This document shows, piece after piece, positions 1 to 9,001 of a stretch of 36,292 nucleotides of DNA. Numbering within the stretch: the first letter of the stretch is position 1; each line of letters begins with the position of its first letter. The stretch is taken from positions 1-36,292 of the forward strand of contig JANBTH010000099.1 in the NCBI GenBank assembly GCA_027578815.1, given 5' to 3'. The DNA is from Coemansia sp. RSA 1804. Its lineage: Eukaryota; Kickxellomycota; Kickxellomycetes; Kickxellales; Kickxellaceae. The notes under the pieces are model-generated. The model was not told where the DNA came from and did not search any database. It saw nothing but the letters and a program-made list of their open reading frames with translations. The translations under genes were made by a program, and so were the position numbers.

Positions 1-2
1 AG

Positions 3-113
3 AGCGTCAGACCGTTTGTGTACGACGATATGGGGCTGAAGGTCTCGGTGGAGGGGCTGTCGCTGACGCAGACGCCGAAGCACGACGGCGATCTGGGGAT
101 CAGCGCGGATTAG
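3..113 (+). CDS. 3' end of a gene entering from the left, product unknown
   Basis: An open frame runs from the window edge to a TAG at 111-113 and encodes the last 36 residues of a protein (ending GDLGISAD). The frame is GC-rich at third positions, like the strong coding gene that follows on the same strand, and the composition drops to AT-rich directly after the stop. This supports a real C-terminus. The other two plus frames hold a stop within the first 40 bases (frame 1) or read on to 130 with a less natural composition (frame 2). The fragment is too short to assign a family. Confidence 0.5.
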   Translation, partial: SVRPFVYDDMGLKVSVEGLSLTQTPKHDGDLGISAD

Positions 114-402
114 GAATTAGAATTGTGTGATCAATAGAGCTTTTTTCTTTCGCTTCTTTTTCGAATATTATTGCAAATCGGGGGTGGGACATCCAAGTGC
201 CAATAAACAAATAAAAACAAGCTGGATTTTCTTTCTGTTCTGTGTTTTCCCGCCTCCCTCTTTACGACACCACTCCTCGGAAGAAATCTTGGTATTTCCG
301 CCACTTGTACTTTAATTACCACGACTGCTACTGCTGCTGTTTGCTTTTTTTTTTCTTTAGTCGGCTACATATTGTCTGCATTTAACAAGACGCAAGCGGG
401 GG

Positions 403-2862
403 ATGAGCCTGGAAGCAGACAGCGCCGCCAACGAGGACATTGGCAATGCGGGAGACGATTCTGGGCAGACGACGCCGGCAGCATTCACAGCGGTGGAGAG
501 CAGCGACCACCATGAACAGAAACGGTTGGCGTCGCCAACCATGGCGGAGACGTCCACAGGCGGAAAGGTCGGAATCTCAAACAGCGCGCATGGCGAATCG
601 CTCATGACGCCGCGGCGGTTCCGCGGGCAGACAATCGTGGCCCAGGCCAGCAGCACCAGCAAGCTGAGCACGCTGGCGGACGACAACGACTACTACCACC
701 GAGCGGCGATGGCGATGGCGGCGGCGGCGGGAGCGCAGCAGCATCAGCAGCATGCGGTGCGCGCGGCGGGCCACAAGGTGAAGACCAGCGTGGACAACAG
801 GCAGAACTTCTACCACGAGTACTACAGCAACAGCACCAGCAATGGCGATGCTGCCAGCAGCCCCAGCAGCAGCGCCGACGGCACCAGACGCGACGACGAC
901 GGCAGCGGCGGCGGAGGAAGCGGCGGGTCGAGCCTCGACAGCCTGCTGGAGCTGAACGAGGCGGCGGAGGAGGGGATCCCGATGCAGCGGCTGTTTGGTG
1001 GGAGCGGGAGGGGCGAGTACCGCCCGCTCGGCGGCGGCGGCAATCCCCCGCAGCGGCATTCCGGAACAGAGCCGATCTGGAGCCGGCGGATGCTGGTGCT
1101 GCCGCTGGTGATGCTTGTTGGCATGGCGCTGGCGGCGGCGGCGATATCGACGGTCGCGTGGGTGCGCGAGAAGCACGCGCATCCGGTGGAGCGCGTGGAC
1201 GCGGCGGCGTTTCCGTTCGGCGTGGCGCGCGCGCAGGTGGCGGACGGGCAGCACGCGGTGCGACTGGTGCACACCAACGACATGCACGCGCGGTTTGTGC
1301 CGCACGACGCCGCGACGGGCGCGCCGTGCGACCCGCAAAAGCTGCTGGCGGCCAATCAGAACTCGAGCTGCGTGGGCGGCGCGGCGTACGTCAAGGCGCT
1401 GATCGACCACCTGCGCGGCGGCGCCGGCGTCGATGGCGCCATTGTGCTGAACGCCGGCGACGAGCTGCAGGGCTCGGTGTTCAGCGCGCTGTTCCGCGGC
1501 AACATGTCCGCCGATCTGCTCAACGCCGTGGCGCCCAACGCGCTGGCGCTGGGCAACCACGAGTTCGACCGCGGCCCGCGCCACCTTGCGCGCTTCCTGG
1601 CGCGCGTGGCCGCGCCTGCCGTGTGCGCCAACATCGAGTTTGCCGCGCAGGATCTGCCCGACCTTCAGGCGGCGCTGCAGCCGTTCACCGTCGTCGACCG
1701 CCACGCCGTCGGCGTCGTCGGCGTGCTGACGCCCGAGACGCAGCGCTCGTCGTCCGTCGGCGCCTCCGTGCGCATCACCGACGCCGCCGCCGCCGTCAAC
1801 CGCGCGCGCCGTCGTCTGGCCGCAATGGGCGTCACGCGCGTCGTTGTGCTGTCGCATCTCGGGTATCCGCAGGACCAGGATCTCGCCAAGAGCATCGAGC
1901 CCGGCGTGGCGCTTATTGTCGGCGCCCACACGCACACGTATCTGGCTGCATCCGGCGACAGCGCTTCTTCTGATGAATCGTCCGGCGGCGCATACCCGAC
2001 CTGGGTTGCCAACGCCGCCGACCGCGAGTGGCAGACCGCCGTCGTGCAGGCCTCCAGCTTCGGCCACTACGTCGGCTTCCTCGACCTCGTCTTCAACGCT
2101 GACGGCTCGCTCGACAGCCGGCTCACCACCGGTCGCCCCGTGCGCGTCGATGTCGTGTCGCCGTCAAGCCCGATCCACGCAATGAAGCCCAGCGCCCGCG
2201 CGCTCGAGATCATGCAGCCGTATCTGGATCGCGCCGCCGAGCTCTCCGCCGTCGTTGTCGGCCGCACTGCCGCCGCGTTCCCGCCGCCTGCGTCCAACCG
2301 CGATCCGCGCGCCCTCGAGCTCGGCGCGCTTGTTGCCGACGCCCTTGTCTGGTCGTCCAAGGCCCACACGCCAGTCGCACTCCTCGGCTCCGGCGCCCTG
2401 CGCGCTCGCTTGCCGCTGGGCGACGTCACGCGCGGCGCCTTGCTTGAGGCTCTCCCGTTCGACGACTCAGTGCTGGCGCTGAAGCTGCCTGGCAAGGCGC
2501 TCCGTGCTGCCATTGCTGCCAGCATCTCGGCCGAGAACAACACCGCCTCGCTCGTGCTCAGCACGCTGCAGGTGTCTGGGCTGCGGTGGAAGAACAGGGA
2601 CGAGGATTCCGCTGAGATCCGCACCGACATCACCTCCACCTCGTCCGACTCTCGCCCCGTCCCCGCCGATGCCCAGCGCTGGGCGCCCCTCGACGACAAT
2701 GCCTCCTACGAGGTTCTTGCTCCCCGATTCCTTGCCGTTGGCGGCGACAATCTTATAGACCCAGCATCCGTCGCTGCCTCGCGCACCGTCTCCGACAGTC
2801 TGCGCACCATTGTCGAGCTCTACGTTGCGCGCTTCTCGCCCCTAAAACACATTCTTGAATAA
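403..2862 (+). CDS. Membrane-anchored 5'-nucleotidase-like metallophosphatase
   Basis: 819 residues. Residues 1-229 are low-complexity (Ser, Gly, Ala, Asp runs). A single hydrophobic segment lies at about 230-254 and is followed by RE-K, suggesting a type II membrane protein with an extracytoplasmic catalytic part. The calcineurin-like metallophosphoesterase domain shows the metal ligands in order: D293 and H295 (NDMH), D353 (NAGDE), N385-H386 (GNHEFD), H485 (SHLG), and H509/H511 (GAHTH). A 5'-nucleotidase C-terminal substrate domain follows at about 620-800 (GDVTRGALLEALPF, FLAVGGDN). The usual NGGxxR-type motif there reads GSGALR, so the Asn is changed. Known family members hydrolyse nucleotides or related phosphoesters outside the cell; the exact substrate here is not readable. 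No C-terminal GPI signal is evident. Codons are very GC-rich at third positions. Confidence 0.88.
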   Translation: MSLEADSAANEDIGNAGDDSGQTTPAAFTAVESSDHHEQKRLASPTMAETSTGGKVGISNSAHGESLMTPRRFRGQTIVAQASSTSKLSTLADDNDYYHRAAMAMAAAAGAQQHQQHAVRAAGHKVKTSVDNRQNFYHEYYSNSTSNGDAASSPSSSADGTRRDDDGSGGGGSGGSSLDSLLELNEAAEEGIPMQRLFGGSGRGEYRPLGGGGNPPQRHSGTEPIWSRRMLVLPLVMLVGMALAAAAISTVAWVREKHAHPVERVDAAAFPFGVARAQVADGQHAVRLVHTNDMHARFVPHDAATGAPCDPQKLLAANQNSSCVGGAAYVKALIDHLRGGAGVDGAIVLNAGDELQGSVFSALFRGNMSADLLNAVAPNALALGNHEFDRGPRHLARFLARVAAPAVCANIEFAAQDLPDLQAALQPFTVVDRHAVGVVGVLTPETQRSSSVGASVRITDAAAAVNRARRRLAAMGVTRVVVLSHLGYPQDQDLAKSIEPGVALIVGAHTHTYLAASGDSASSDESSGGAYPTWVANAADREWQTAVVQASSFGHYVGFLDLVFNADGSLDSRLTTGRPVRVDVVSPSSPIHAMKPSARALEIMQPYLDRAAELSAVVVGRTAAAFPPPASNRDPRALELGALVADALVWSSKAHTPVALLGSGALRARLPLGDVTRGALLEALPFDDSVLALKLPGKALRAAIAASISAENNTASLVLSTLQVSGLRWKNRDEDSAEIRTDITSTSSDSRPVPADAQRWAPLDDNASYEVLAPRFLAVGGDNLIDPASVAASRTVSDSLRTIVELYVARFSPLKHILE

Positions 2863-3727
2863 GACTCTTTACCAAAATAGATCACTACCATCCTCTTCTT
2901 TTTTTTTAATTTCTTGTGTAATTTGCTAATTCTCTCCTCCCAATCCATGCGACGTGTACCTCGGTCTTGGCCCGTCTACGCTCGTGACGGTCTCTTTCAT
3001 TTATCTTGAATGGCTGATGCTCCAGCCCGCTTGCCAAGACAGGCAAACCAATGCAATGTTGCTTTACCAAGATGAAAAATACATACGCGAGCTCCACTCA
3101 CTCCACTTTATCGCACACGGATTATTCTTGGCATCTATCCGCTTATTTACCTGTTATTTTTAGTTTTCCTTTCTCTCTCCATAAATACGATGCAAATCTA
3201 TCACCATTGTTTTTTATTGCTGTTGTTATTACCTACATGTGGTTTCTTGATGCTTCCTAACTACTTGTCGATCGTTCTTGGAAAATGCACGATTATTTAC
3301 TTTTTTTTTCCTTTTTGCAAATCTGGTATTTTTTTCTTTGCTTTTATCCTTTATTTCCCTTTGGATGATTAGTTAACAATACACTCAACCATCTCATGAA
3401 GTAAAAATACCAAGAAATCCTGGTGTAAACCAGTTAGTAAAACTCGTATTTCCCTGTCACTGTGTTTTGCTCCAGGAAAAAATAAATGTGGAATTTGTCT
3501 TGGCTTTACTTTTTTTATTTACCTGCTGGCTTTTTTTTGCAAAATGATGTGATTCCAGGCTAGCACCTCTATCTGTTCGTCATGTACAGAAGGAATTCAA
3601 TTAAACGACATTGTCGCTATCCCGATATAAATACCTAACCCCACCCGCGTCTATTGTTCCTTTCCTCCAACAAATCAATACATCTTGCTCACCGCTCTCA
3701 ATACCAAGCCCTAGAAAACCTAACACC
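2863..3727. other. Non-coding spacer with T-rich tracts and the RTA1-like promoter
   Basis: About 865 bases between two plus-strand genes. It is rich in T and TTTTT runs and has no convincing coding frame. The right end holds the TATA box listed separately; I see nothing else. Confidence 0.6.
3626..3633 (+). promoter_or_regulatory. TATA box of the RTA1-like gene
   Basis: A TATAAATA octamer lies about 95 bases before the first in-frame ATG of the RTA1-like gene. It falls inside the upstream extension of that frame, which starts only at a TTG, so the ATG at 3728 is the likely start. Confidence 0.6.
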
Positions 3728-4546
3728 ATGTCCTCTTCCTACGCCGCCCTGGATCTCTACACCTACGATCCCGTCCACGTGGTTCCCGAAATTGCCGCCT
3801 CTGTCTTTATCGTTGCCGCCATCATCCTCACCATCCAGATCATAAAAACCAACACCGCCGCCTGGGTATTCGTACTGGTGGCCACGGCACTAAGCGAATC
3901 CTTGGGCTACATCACACGCGCCGTGTGCATCCAGCACCCATCAATGGGCCTGTTTATCTCCACCACCCTGCTGCTTTTGCTCCCACCCAACGCGCTTGCC
4001 TTCTTCAACTACAAGACAGTGGGCGAGATTTCGCGCCAGTCCTACGACCCGGACCGCAAGTTCTGGCTTAAACCGGGGTTTGTCGTCTGGGTGTTTTTCG
4101 CAAGCGACGTGGTCACCTTCGTGTTGCAGGCGGGCGGCGGCGCGCTTACCGTGTTCAGGGATACCAGGAATATTGGCAACTGGATCTGCTCGGCGGGTCT
4201 TGCTGCTCAAATCGTGTTTATCACCATCTTCCTGTTCATCACATTCTCGGTCTACCGCAGCCCCCTCTACACCGTCACAAAGGGCGCGAGGGACCGCAAC
4301 ATCTTGAGCGCAAAGAGACGCGTCACCCGTGTGGTTCTAGTCACCACCCTGCTGCTCTACGTCCGCACTATCTACCGCTTGGTCGAGTCTGTCGATGGGT
4401 ATGGCGGCAAGATATATGCCGCCGAGTGGGCGTTCTATGTCTTTGACTTTGTGCCTATCTTTTCGATGTTTCTTATCTATATCGTCTTTTTTGTTGGCTA
4501 CAACTTTCCACGCCACATTACCCAGACCCCGGTTGTGCGTCTTTAA
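3728..4546 (+). CDS. RTA1-like seven-transmembrane protein
   Basis: 272 residues, with the first ATG in a good context (AACACCATGT). Seven hydrophobic helices are visible at about 17-39, 45-65, 75-95, 117-137, 152-174, 200-218 and 234-258. Hallmarks of the fungal RTA1 family (lipid-translocating exporter-like, PF04479) are present: ESLGY in helix 2, the polar ASD-(x)6-QAGGG stretch of helix 4 (D127, Q134), RTIYRLVE with G-YGG after helix 6 (R213, R217, E220) and E-AFYVFD in helix 7. In yeasts, members of this family affect resistance to 7-aminocholesterol and sphingoid bases at the plasma membrane; the substrate here is unknown. The C-terminus is short. AATAAA signals follow within about 15-25 bases of the stop. 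The frame could be extended upstream only through a non-ATG codon. Confidence 0.88.
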   Translation: MSSSYAALDLYTYDPVHVVPEIAASVFIVAAIILTIQIIKTNTAAWVFVLVATALSESLGYITRAVCIQHPSMGLFISTTLLLLLPPNALAFFNYKTVGEISRQSYDPDRKFWLKPGFVVWVFFASDVVTFVLQAGGGALTVFRDTRNIGNWICSAGLAAQIVFITIFLFITFSVYRSPLYTVTKGARDRNILSAKRRVTRVVLVTTLLLYVRTIYRLVESVDGYGGKIYAAEWAFYVFDFVPIFSMFLIYIVFFVGYNFPRHITQTPVVRL

Positions 4547-4973
4547 AAGCAAATATAAATAAAAAATAAATTTAATTCAATTCAATGTCTAGCAATGGGA
4601 GGGAGATTTATAAAGTGTATATTTTCCTTTCTTTTCTTTAATTTTGCCTATCTACAATTATGCTTTGTGTTTGGCTTTTTAGTCAAAGAGTAGTATCCAA
4701 TCTTTTATTGCATTTCTTACCATGACTGGAATAATAAGTTTTTCTTTTTAATTACCGTTCAATAGGCAACATTTACTTTATATAGAACGTTTAAAAGAGT
4801 TATTTTATAATTTCTTTTAAATAAAAGTTAATGTACAATTTGCTTTTCTTGCTATAGCCCAATTGCATAAAAACAATGCACTAATGTTTAGAAATTTATT
4901 ACTTTCACACTTTTCTTGTATTAATTAACAATTATTTTTATATTATAACCCGGTACACTGCAATATATCGGTA
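4547..4973. other. AT-rich spacer
   Basis: 427 bases, strongly AT-rich. It holds the AATAAA signals of the preceding gene and one CGTTTAAAAG element at 4788-4797 that recurs elsewhere in the window. No coding frame or RNA gene was recognised. Confidence 0.6.
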
Positions 4974-5915
4974 ATGAGTTCTATTTACCGTTATGATAAT
5001 AGTGATAATGATGCCTCAACAGTCAGCCACTATAGTAATTATTTGACAAACCTTCCTTTTCTACCTTTAAATACACAACAGTCATTGGGGAGCCAAGTAG
5101 CCCCACCAATAATACCAGAGCGTTCACCACTCAGACCCTCACCACTTATATCACGACAGCAAGTACAGAATCGGCAACGAATACATGAACAGCATCGGCT
5201 ACAACAAGAACAACGGAATCTTCCGGCAATTACAAGAATTCCACTTCCGCCAATTCCATTACAGAACTCACAAGGTGGCCAAAGGCAGACAAACTATGGT
5301 AATAGTAGTTATCCTGTGCAAGGCAGTATATACTCTAATTCAACCAGTGAACACGTTGAGCCAACTCCAAAAACAAACTGGCTTACACCTAAGAAGGTCT
5401 ACTTTGTCGTCTGTCTCTTTTATCTGATATCCATAGGGACAATGGGCGGCGTCATTGGGCTGTACTGGCAGATGCATCCGCAGGTTTATAATGGCACGAA
5501 TAACGGAGGCGGGAGCGGAGTATGCGGGTTCCAGGGCAACATAATGAACCCAGTGCCCAGCATCATCTACGTGATTGTCATATTTGGAATGCTCGCTGGA
5601 CTATTCTATCTGTGGCGCGACTCTTGTCATGGCAAAATATTCAATGGCAGTACGTACGAAGGATACGCGTGTGTCCGCTTTAACAGTGCATTCTACATGG
5701 GGATGAACACGATGCTTGTTCTTGCCATAATGTGCACGGACGCAATGAGCTGGAACGCAGTTTCAAGCAATAATAACGAGCAGTGGGCAAAAACTGCTAG
5801 AATTCTGCTTGCAACAGGATCCATCTCCGGTCTTCTATTCGCCCTCCTCCACCCAATCTGTTGTTTGTGCTTCAAAGGAGCACGCAATAAATTCAATACC
5901 GAGCGCAGACGTTAA
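4974..5915 (+). CDS. Orphan four-transmembrane protein with a disordered N-terminus
   Basis: 313 residues. I do not recognise a family. Residues 1-135 are polar and low-complexity (Ser, Asn, Gln, Pro; a run of RQQ/EQ around 60-80), likely cytosolic. Four hydrophobic segments follow at about 142-165, 196-214, 238-256 and 276-298. The loop after helix 1 carries NGT and Gly-rich sequence plus two Cys (C184, C218) that could face outside. The last helix ends in HPICCLCFKGAR and a basic tail, typical of a cytosolic end. The layout resembles tetraspan sensors or adaptors, but no motif fixes this. The N-terminal half is AT-rich in codon use and the membrane half GC-richer. Confidence 0.75.
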   Translation: MSSIYRYDNSDNDASTVSHYSNYLTNLPFLPLNTQQSLGSQVAPPIIPERSPLRPSPLISRQQVQNRQRIHEQHRLQQEQRNLPAITRIPLPPIPLQNSQGGQRQTNYGNSSYPVQGSIYSNSTSEHVEPTPKTNWLTPKKVYFVVCLFYLISIGTMGGVIGLYWQMHPQVYNGTNNGGGSGVCGFQGNIMNPVPSIIYVIVIFGMLAGLFYLWRDSCHGKIFNGSTYEGYACVRFNSAFYMGMNTMLVLAIMCTDAMSWNAVSSNNNEQWAKTARILLATGSISGLLFALLHPICCLCFKGARNKFNTERRR

Positions 5916-7012
5916 TAGTATGGGAATGATAAATAAATGGTTAATACAGCCGGCTGTTAGCAAATGTGAGTGCTATTTATAGTTACATTTTTTAAAAGTA
6001 ATTACTTGAATATGCCAAGAGTCATCTTATTCCTACCATAATTATACATATATTATTATACATTACCAAACAATCTAATTAGTCTGTCGTATATGTCAGC
6101 AATCAGTTTGTGTAAGGAAATGTAAAAAATTAAAGAAATAACATATATTTAAAAATACACAATATGACATTTGTAAAACGAAAAAAAAAGAGAAATCTGA
6201 ATTTGACATACAAGCTAATATTAGTTCACACATACATGCATATCCCTCTATGCATGATCGAATTTGCCCAGACATTGCAAGATATGTAGGAATAGTAAGA
6301 CAGATACAGCCTCGCATTCGGTGGCTGAGAAACTTTTTTCTTTTCCTATATTTTGATAATAATGCTAAGGATGCTGTGGGTTTTTTTTTAGTTTTTGGTT
6401 GTTGTTGTTGTTTTGTGCGAGGCGTAATGCATTCTTGCATCTATCTATTGTCTGCTACCCTTTCTTTTCCTTTTTTTTCATCATCATTGCACAAGGGGTG
6501 AGGTTCCCGGGCTTGGTTGTGTGGGATGTTTGGTGGAGGAAACGGGGAAAAAAGGAGAAGCGCAGCAATCATTTTAATAGAAACGGGTTGCAAGCCACTT
6601 TGAAAATGACACTCACTTTGCGAGAATAAAAAAGAGAGAGAACAGAAGAGGGGAAGGAAATGATTGTGCAAAGTTGAATAGAAAAGCAGAAACAAGGATG
6701 TACAAATATAGTGGGGAGAAGGAGAAGAAAGAGCGTGCATCATAGCGCACAGGAAAAAAAGTAGAAGAAGCCGGCGCAATAGGCGTGGTAAGGTGGCGCC
6801 ATAGAAAGGAAGAAGAGCGAGTATAAAACGCAGCGACATGGACAACGGATGGAGAAAAGCTGGAAATGGGGCGAATTCCAACATATTTCTCGCCTTGTTT
6901 CAATAGCACAAATACGTAAAACAACACGCTCCTTGGCCCTATTTAAACTATTGCAGCTCCAGCGCAGAGAGGCCCATCTCTAAATAACAAATAATAAATA
7001 ACAAATAACAGC
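5916..7012. other. Long spacer upstream of the multicopper oxidase
   Basis: About 1.1 kb. The left half is AT-rich; from about 6400 the plus strand becomes purine-rich (GGGGAGAAGGAGAAGAAAG near 6712). TATA-like sequences occur at 6822-6828 (TATAAAA) and 6941-6946 (TTTAAA), the latter about 70 bases before the oxidase ATG. Frames seen here are low-complexity shadows. Confidence 0.55.
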
Positions 7013-8665
7013 ATGCTGCCTTCTGCTAGTCGACTAGCGCAGATTGTGCTTGCAGCGACAGTTGCATTCAGCAGCGTTTTAGCCCGGCGCGTGGAGCTGG
7101 ACTGGAACATCACATATGTGCAGGCAAATCCCGACGGGCTGAACGAGCGGCGCGTCATCGGCGTCAACGGACGGTGGCCGCTGCCGGTGATCAACGTGCG
7201 GATCAACGACACACTGGTGATCAAGGCGCACAACATGCTGGATGTCGGCACAACGCTGCATGCGCACGGACTGCACCAGAATGGAACCAACTTCTACGAC
7301 GGCGTGGTGGGACACACGGAGTGCGGCATTGCGCCAAACGCAACATTCACGTACGAAATCCCCATAACGCAGACAGGCACGTACTGGCTGCACGGACACT
7401 ACGGGCCGCAGATGGTGGACGGTTTGCGCACGGCGCTAATCAGCCATCCGGAGCGCGAGCACTTCGCGTACGACGAGGATGTGCTGGTGATGCTGGAGGC
7501 GTGGTACCACCGCGAAGCCGACGACGTTGCCGACCAGCTGCTAAGCACAAGCCAGGAGATCCGCGACGCGCCATTCCTGCCGTTCATGCTTGTCAACAGC
7601 GTCGGCGGCCCCGACCTCAACCGCACAAAGATCGAAATGCGGCCGGGCAAGACGTACCGTCTGCGACTCATGAATGTGTCGGCCACCGGAATGGTGCGCT
7701 TTGGCATTGAGGACCACGCAATGCACATCATCGAAGTCGACGGCGTTGCCACGGAGCCGCGGGAGACGCGCAGTGTGCAGCTGTCGGCCGGCCAGCGCAC
7801 ATCGGTGCTTGTCACAGCAAAGCAGACGGCCAGCACCAACTACATCTACCACGCCGACATCTTCACCGACATCCAGCGCGGCGTTGCGCGTGCGGTGCTG
7901 CCGTTTGAAGGCATCGTCGAGTACGCGGCCAATGCGCCGCTGGCCAACCACACGCGCGACGGCACCAACAGCACTGTTGACTGGGAGTTCACGCAGGACG
8001 TCGACCTTGTGCCGGTTGAGAAGATCCCGCCGCCCGGCGTGCACAAGTGGGTGCCGCTCGAGATTGCCACCGCAATCTACACAGATCGCAAGGAGCATCT
8101 CGCCTTCAACAACCGCACATACTCTGTGCCGCTGGTGCCCTCGCTGCTGACGGCGCTGACTACCGGTTACCAGGCGTACTACCCGGACGTCTACGGCTTC
8201 AAGACGTATCCCGTGATCCTCGATCCGCTCACCGACGTCGAGATTGCGCTGTTCAACAAGGACGTCAACTCGCACCCGTTCCACTTGCACGGCCACGACA
8301 TGTTTGTCATGACTCGCGGCTCGCTTGACAACGATCCGGCGAAACGAATTGTCGCCGGCGACTTCCCGATCCGCCGCGACACCGTCACGCTGCCGCCGAG
8401 CTCCTACGTCATCCTCCGCTTCCGTGCCGACAACCCGGGCGTGTGGCTCTTCCACTGCCACATGCAGTACCACATGGAGCAGGGCCTGGCAATGGCCTTT
8501 ATCGAGGCCCCGCACCGCATCGTTGACACGCTGAGCAACGTGCCTACCGACCTTCTGCGCAGCTGCGACATAATGGGAATTCCAACAAAAGGCAACGCGC
8601 TTGGCAAGGTGCGTCTTGACATGGCCAACGACATCCACGGGCCGTTCCCGCTGTCGGGCTTCTAG
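7013..8665 (+). CDS. Secreted multicopper oxidase (Fet3/laccase type)
   Basis: 550 residues with a signal peptide at 1 to about 24 (hydrophobic core ending SSVLA). Three cupredoxin domains follow. All four copper motifs are present: H83-A-H85 (HAHGLHQ), H127-G-H129 (WLHGHYGP), H421-PFHLHGH428, and H481-C482-H483 with H487. C482 is the type 1 copper Cys and the axial position (L492) is Leu. The family couples one-electron oxidation of a substrate to reduction of oxygen to water. The domain layout is closest to fungal Fet3-like ferroxidases. Unlike Fet3, the protein ends shortly after the last copper motif without a transmembrane anchor, so it is probably soluble and secreted, and no Ftr1 permease gene is next to it. 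Whether iron or phenols are the substrate is open. Many N-glycosylation sequons are present, and GC-rich codons support coding. Confidence 0.92.
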   Translation: MLPSASRLAQIVLAATVAFSSVLARRVELDWNITYVQANPDGLNERRVIGVNGRWPLPVINVRINDTLVIKAHNMLDVGTTLHAHGLHQNGTNFYDGVVGHTECGIAPNATFTYEIPITQTGTYWLHGHYGPQMVDGLRTALISHPEREHFAYDEDVLVMLEAWYHREADDVADQLLSTSQEIRDAPFLPFMLVNSVGGPDLNRTKIEMRPGKTYRLRLMNVSATGMVRFGIEDHAMHIIEVDGVATEPRETRSVQLSAGQRTSVLVTAKQTASTNYIYHADIFTDIQRGVARAVLPFEGIVEYAANAPLANHTRDGTNSTVDWEFTQDVDLVPVEKIPPPGVHKWVPLEIATAIYTDRKEHLAFNNRTYSVPLVPSLLTALTTGYQAYYPDVYGFKTYPVILDPLTDVEIALFNKDVNSHPFHLHGHDMFVMTRGSLDNDPAKRIVAGDFPIRRDTVTLPPSSYVILRFRADNPGVWLFHCHMQYHMEQGLAMAFIEAPHRIVDTLSNVPTDLLRSCDIMGIPTKGNALGKVRLDMANDIHGPFPLSGF

Positions 8666-9001
8666 TATTCAGGTGCTGTTGCTGTTTTGCTTGTGAGTTG
8701 ATGAGGGCCGATAGAAAAGAGAAAGAGCTAATTTAATAATCCCGGAATAGATAAACAAATAACTATAGAGAAATGCAAAGAAGGAACAACAAGAAGACAG
8801 GATGCAAAGTGCGTCCTGTTAAAGTAGCAATCGCATTTATATCAGCAAACATGAGTAAATGCCAAAAGTTTAAAGTGCAAGGATATACGCTATCCAGCCA
8901 GAACAGCAACAACGAGTAGAGGCATACATCCATCGAGTATTGCCATGCCCCACTATCCTTCCTTCTCTCTCTTTCTCTCTTTACTAACAACTTCTTCTTT
9001 C
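8666..9001. other. Convergent 3' spacer
   Basis: 336 bases between the convergent oxidase and Gln-rich genes. It should hold both 3' ends; a CT-rich stretch lies at about 8960-8985. Nothing else was seen. Confidence 0.5.

Noticed and set aside
577..2067. 496-residue open frame on the minus strand
   Set aside because: It lies opposite the metallophosphatase gene, is Arg/His/Ala-rich low-complexity, and exists because GC-rich codons on the plus strand avoid stops in the complement.
3611..3727. N-terminal extension of the RTA1-like protein
   Set aside because: Non-ATG start (TTG) and it contains the TATAAATA box; the first ATG at 3728 gives a normal family N-terminus.
6441..6927. Overlapping minus-strand frames of 104-147 residues
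   Set aside because: They arise from purine-rich plus-strand sequence, are Phe/Leu/Ser low-complexity and start in conflicting frames with no family signal.
7541..8638. 365-residue minus-strand frame
   Set aside because: It is antisense to the multicopper oxidase, whose copper motifs are intact; it has no motif of its own.
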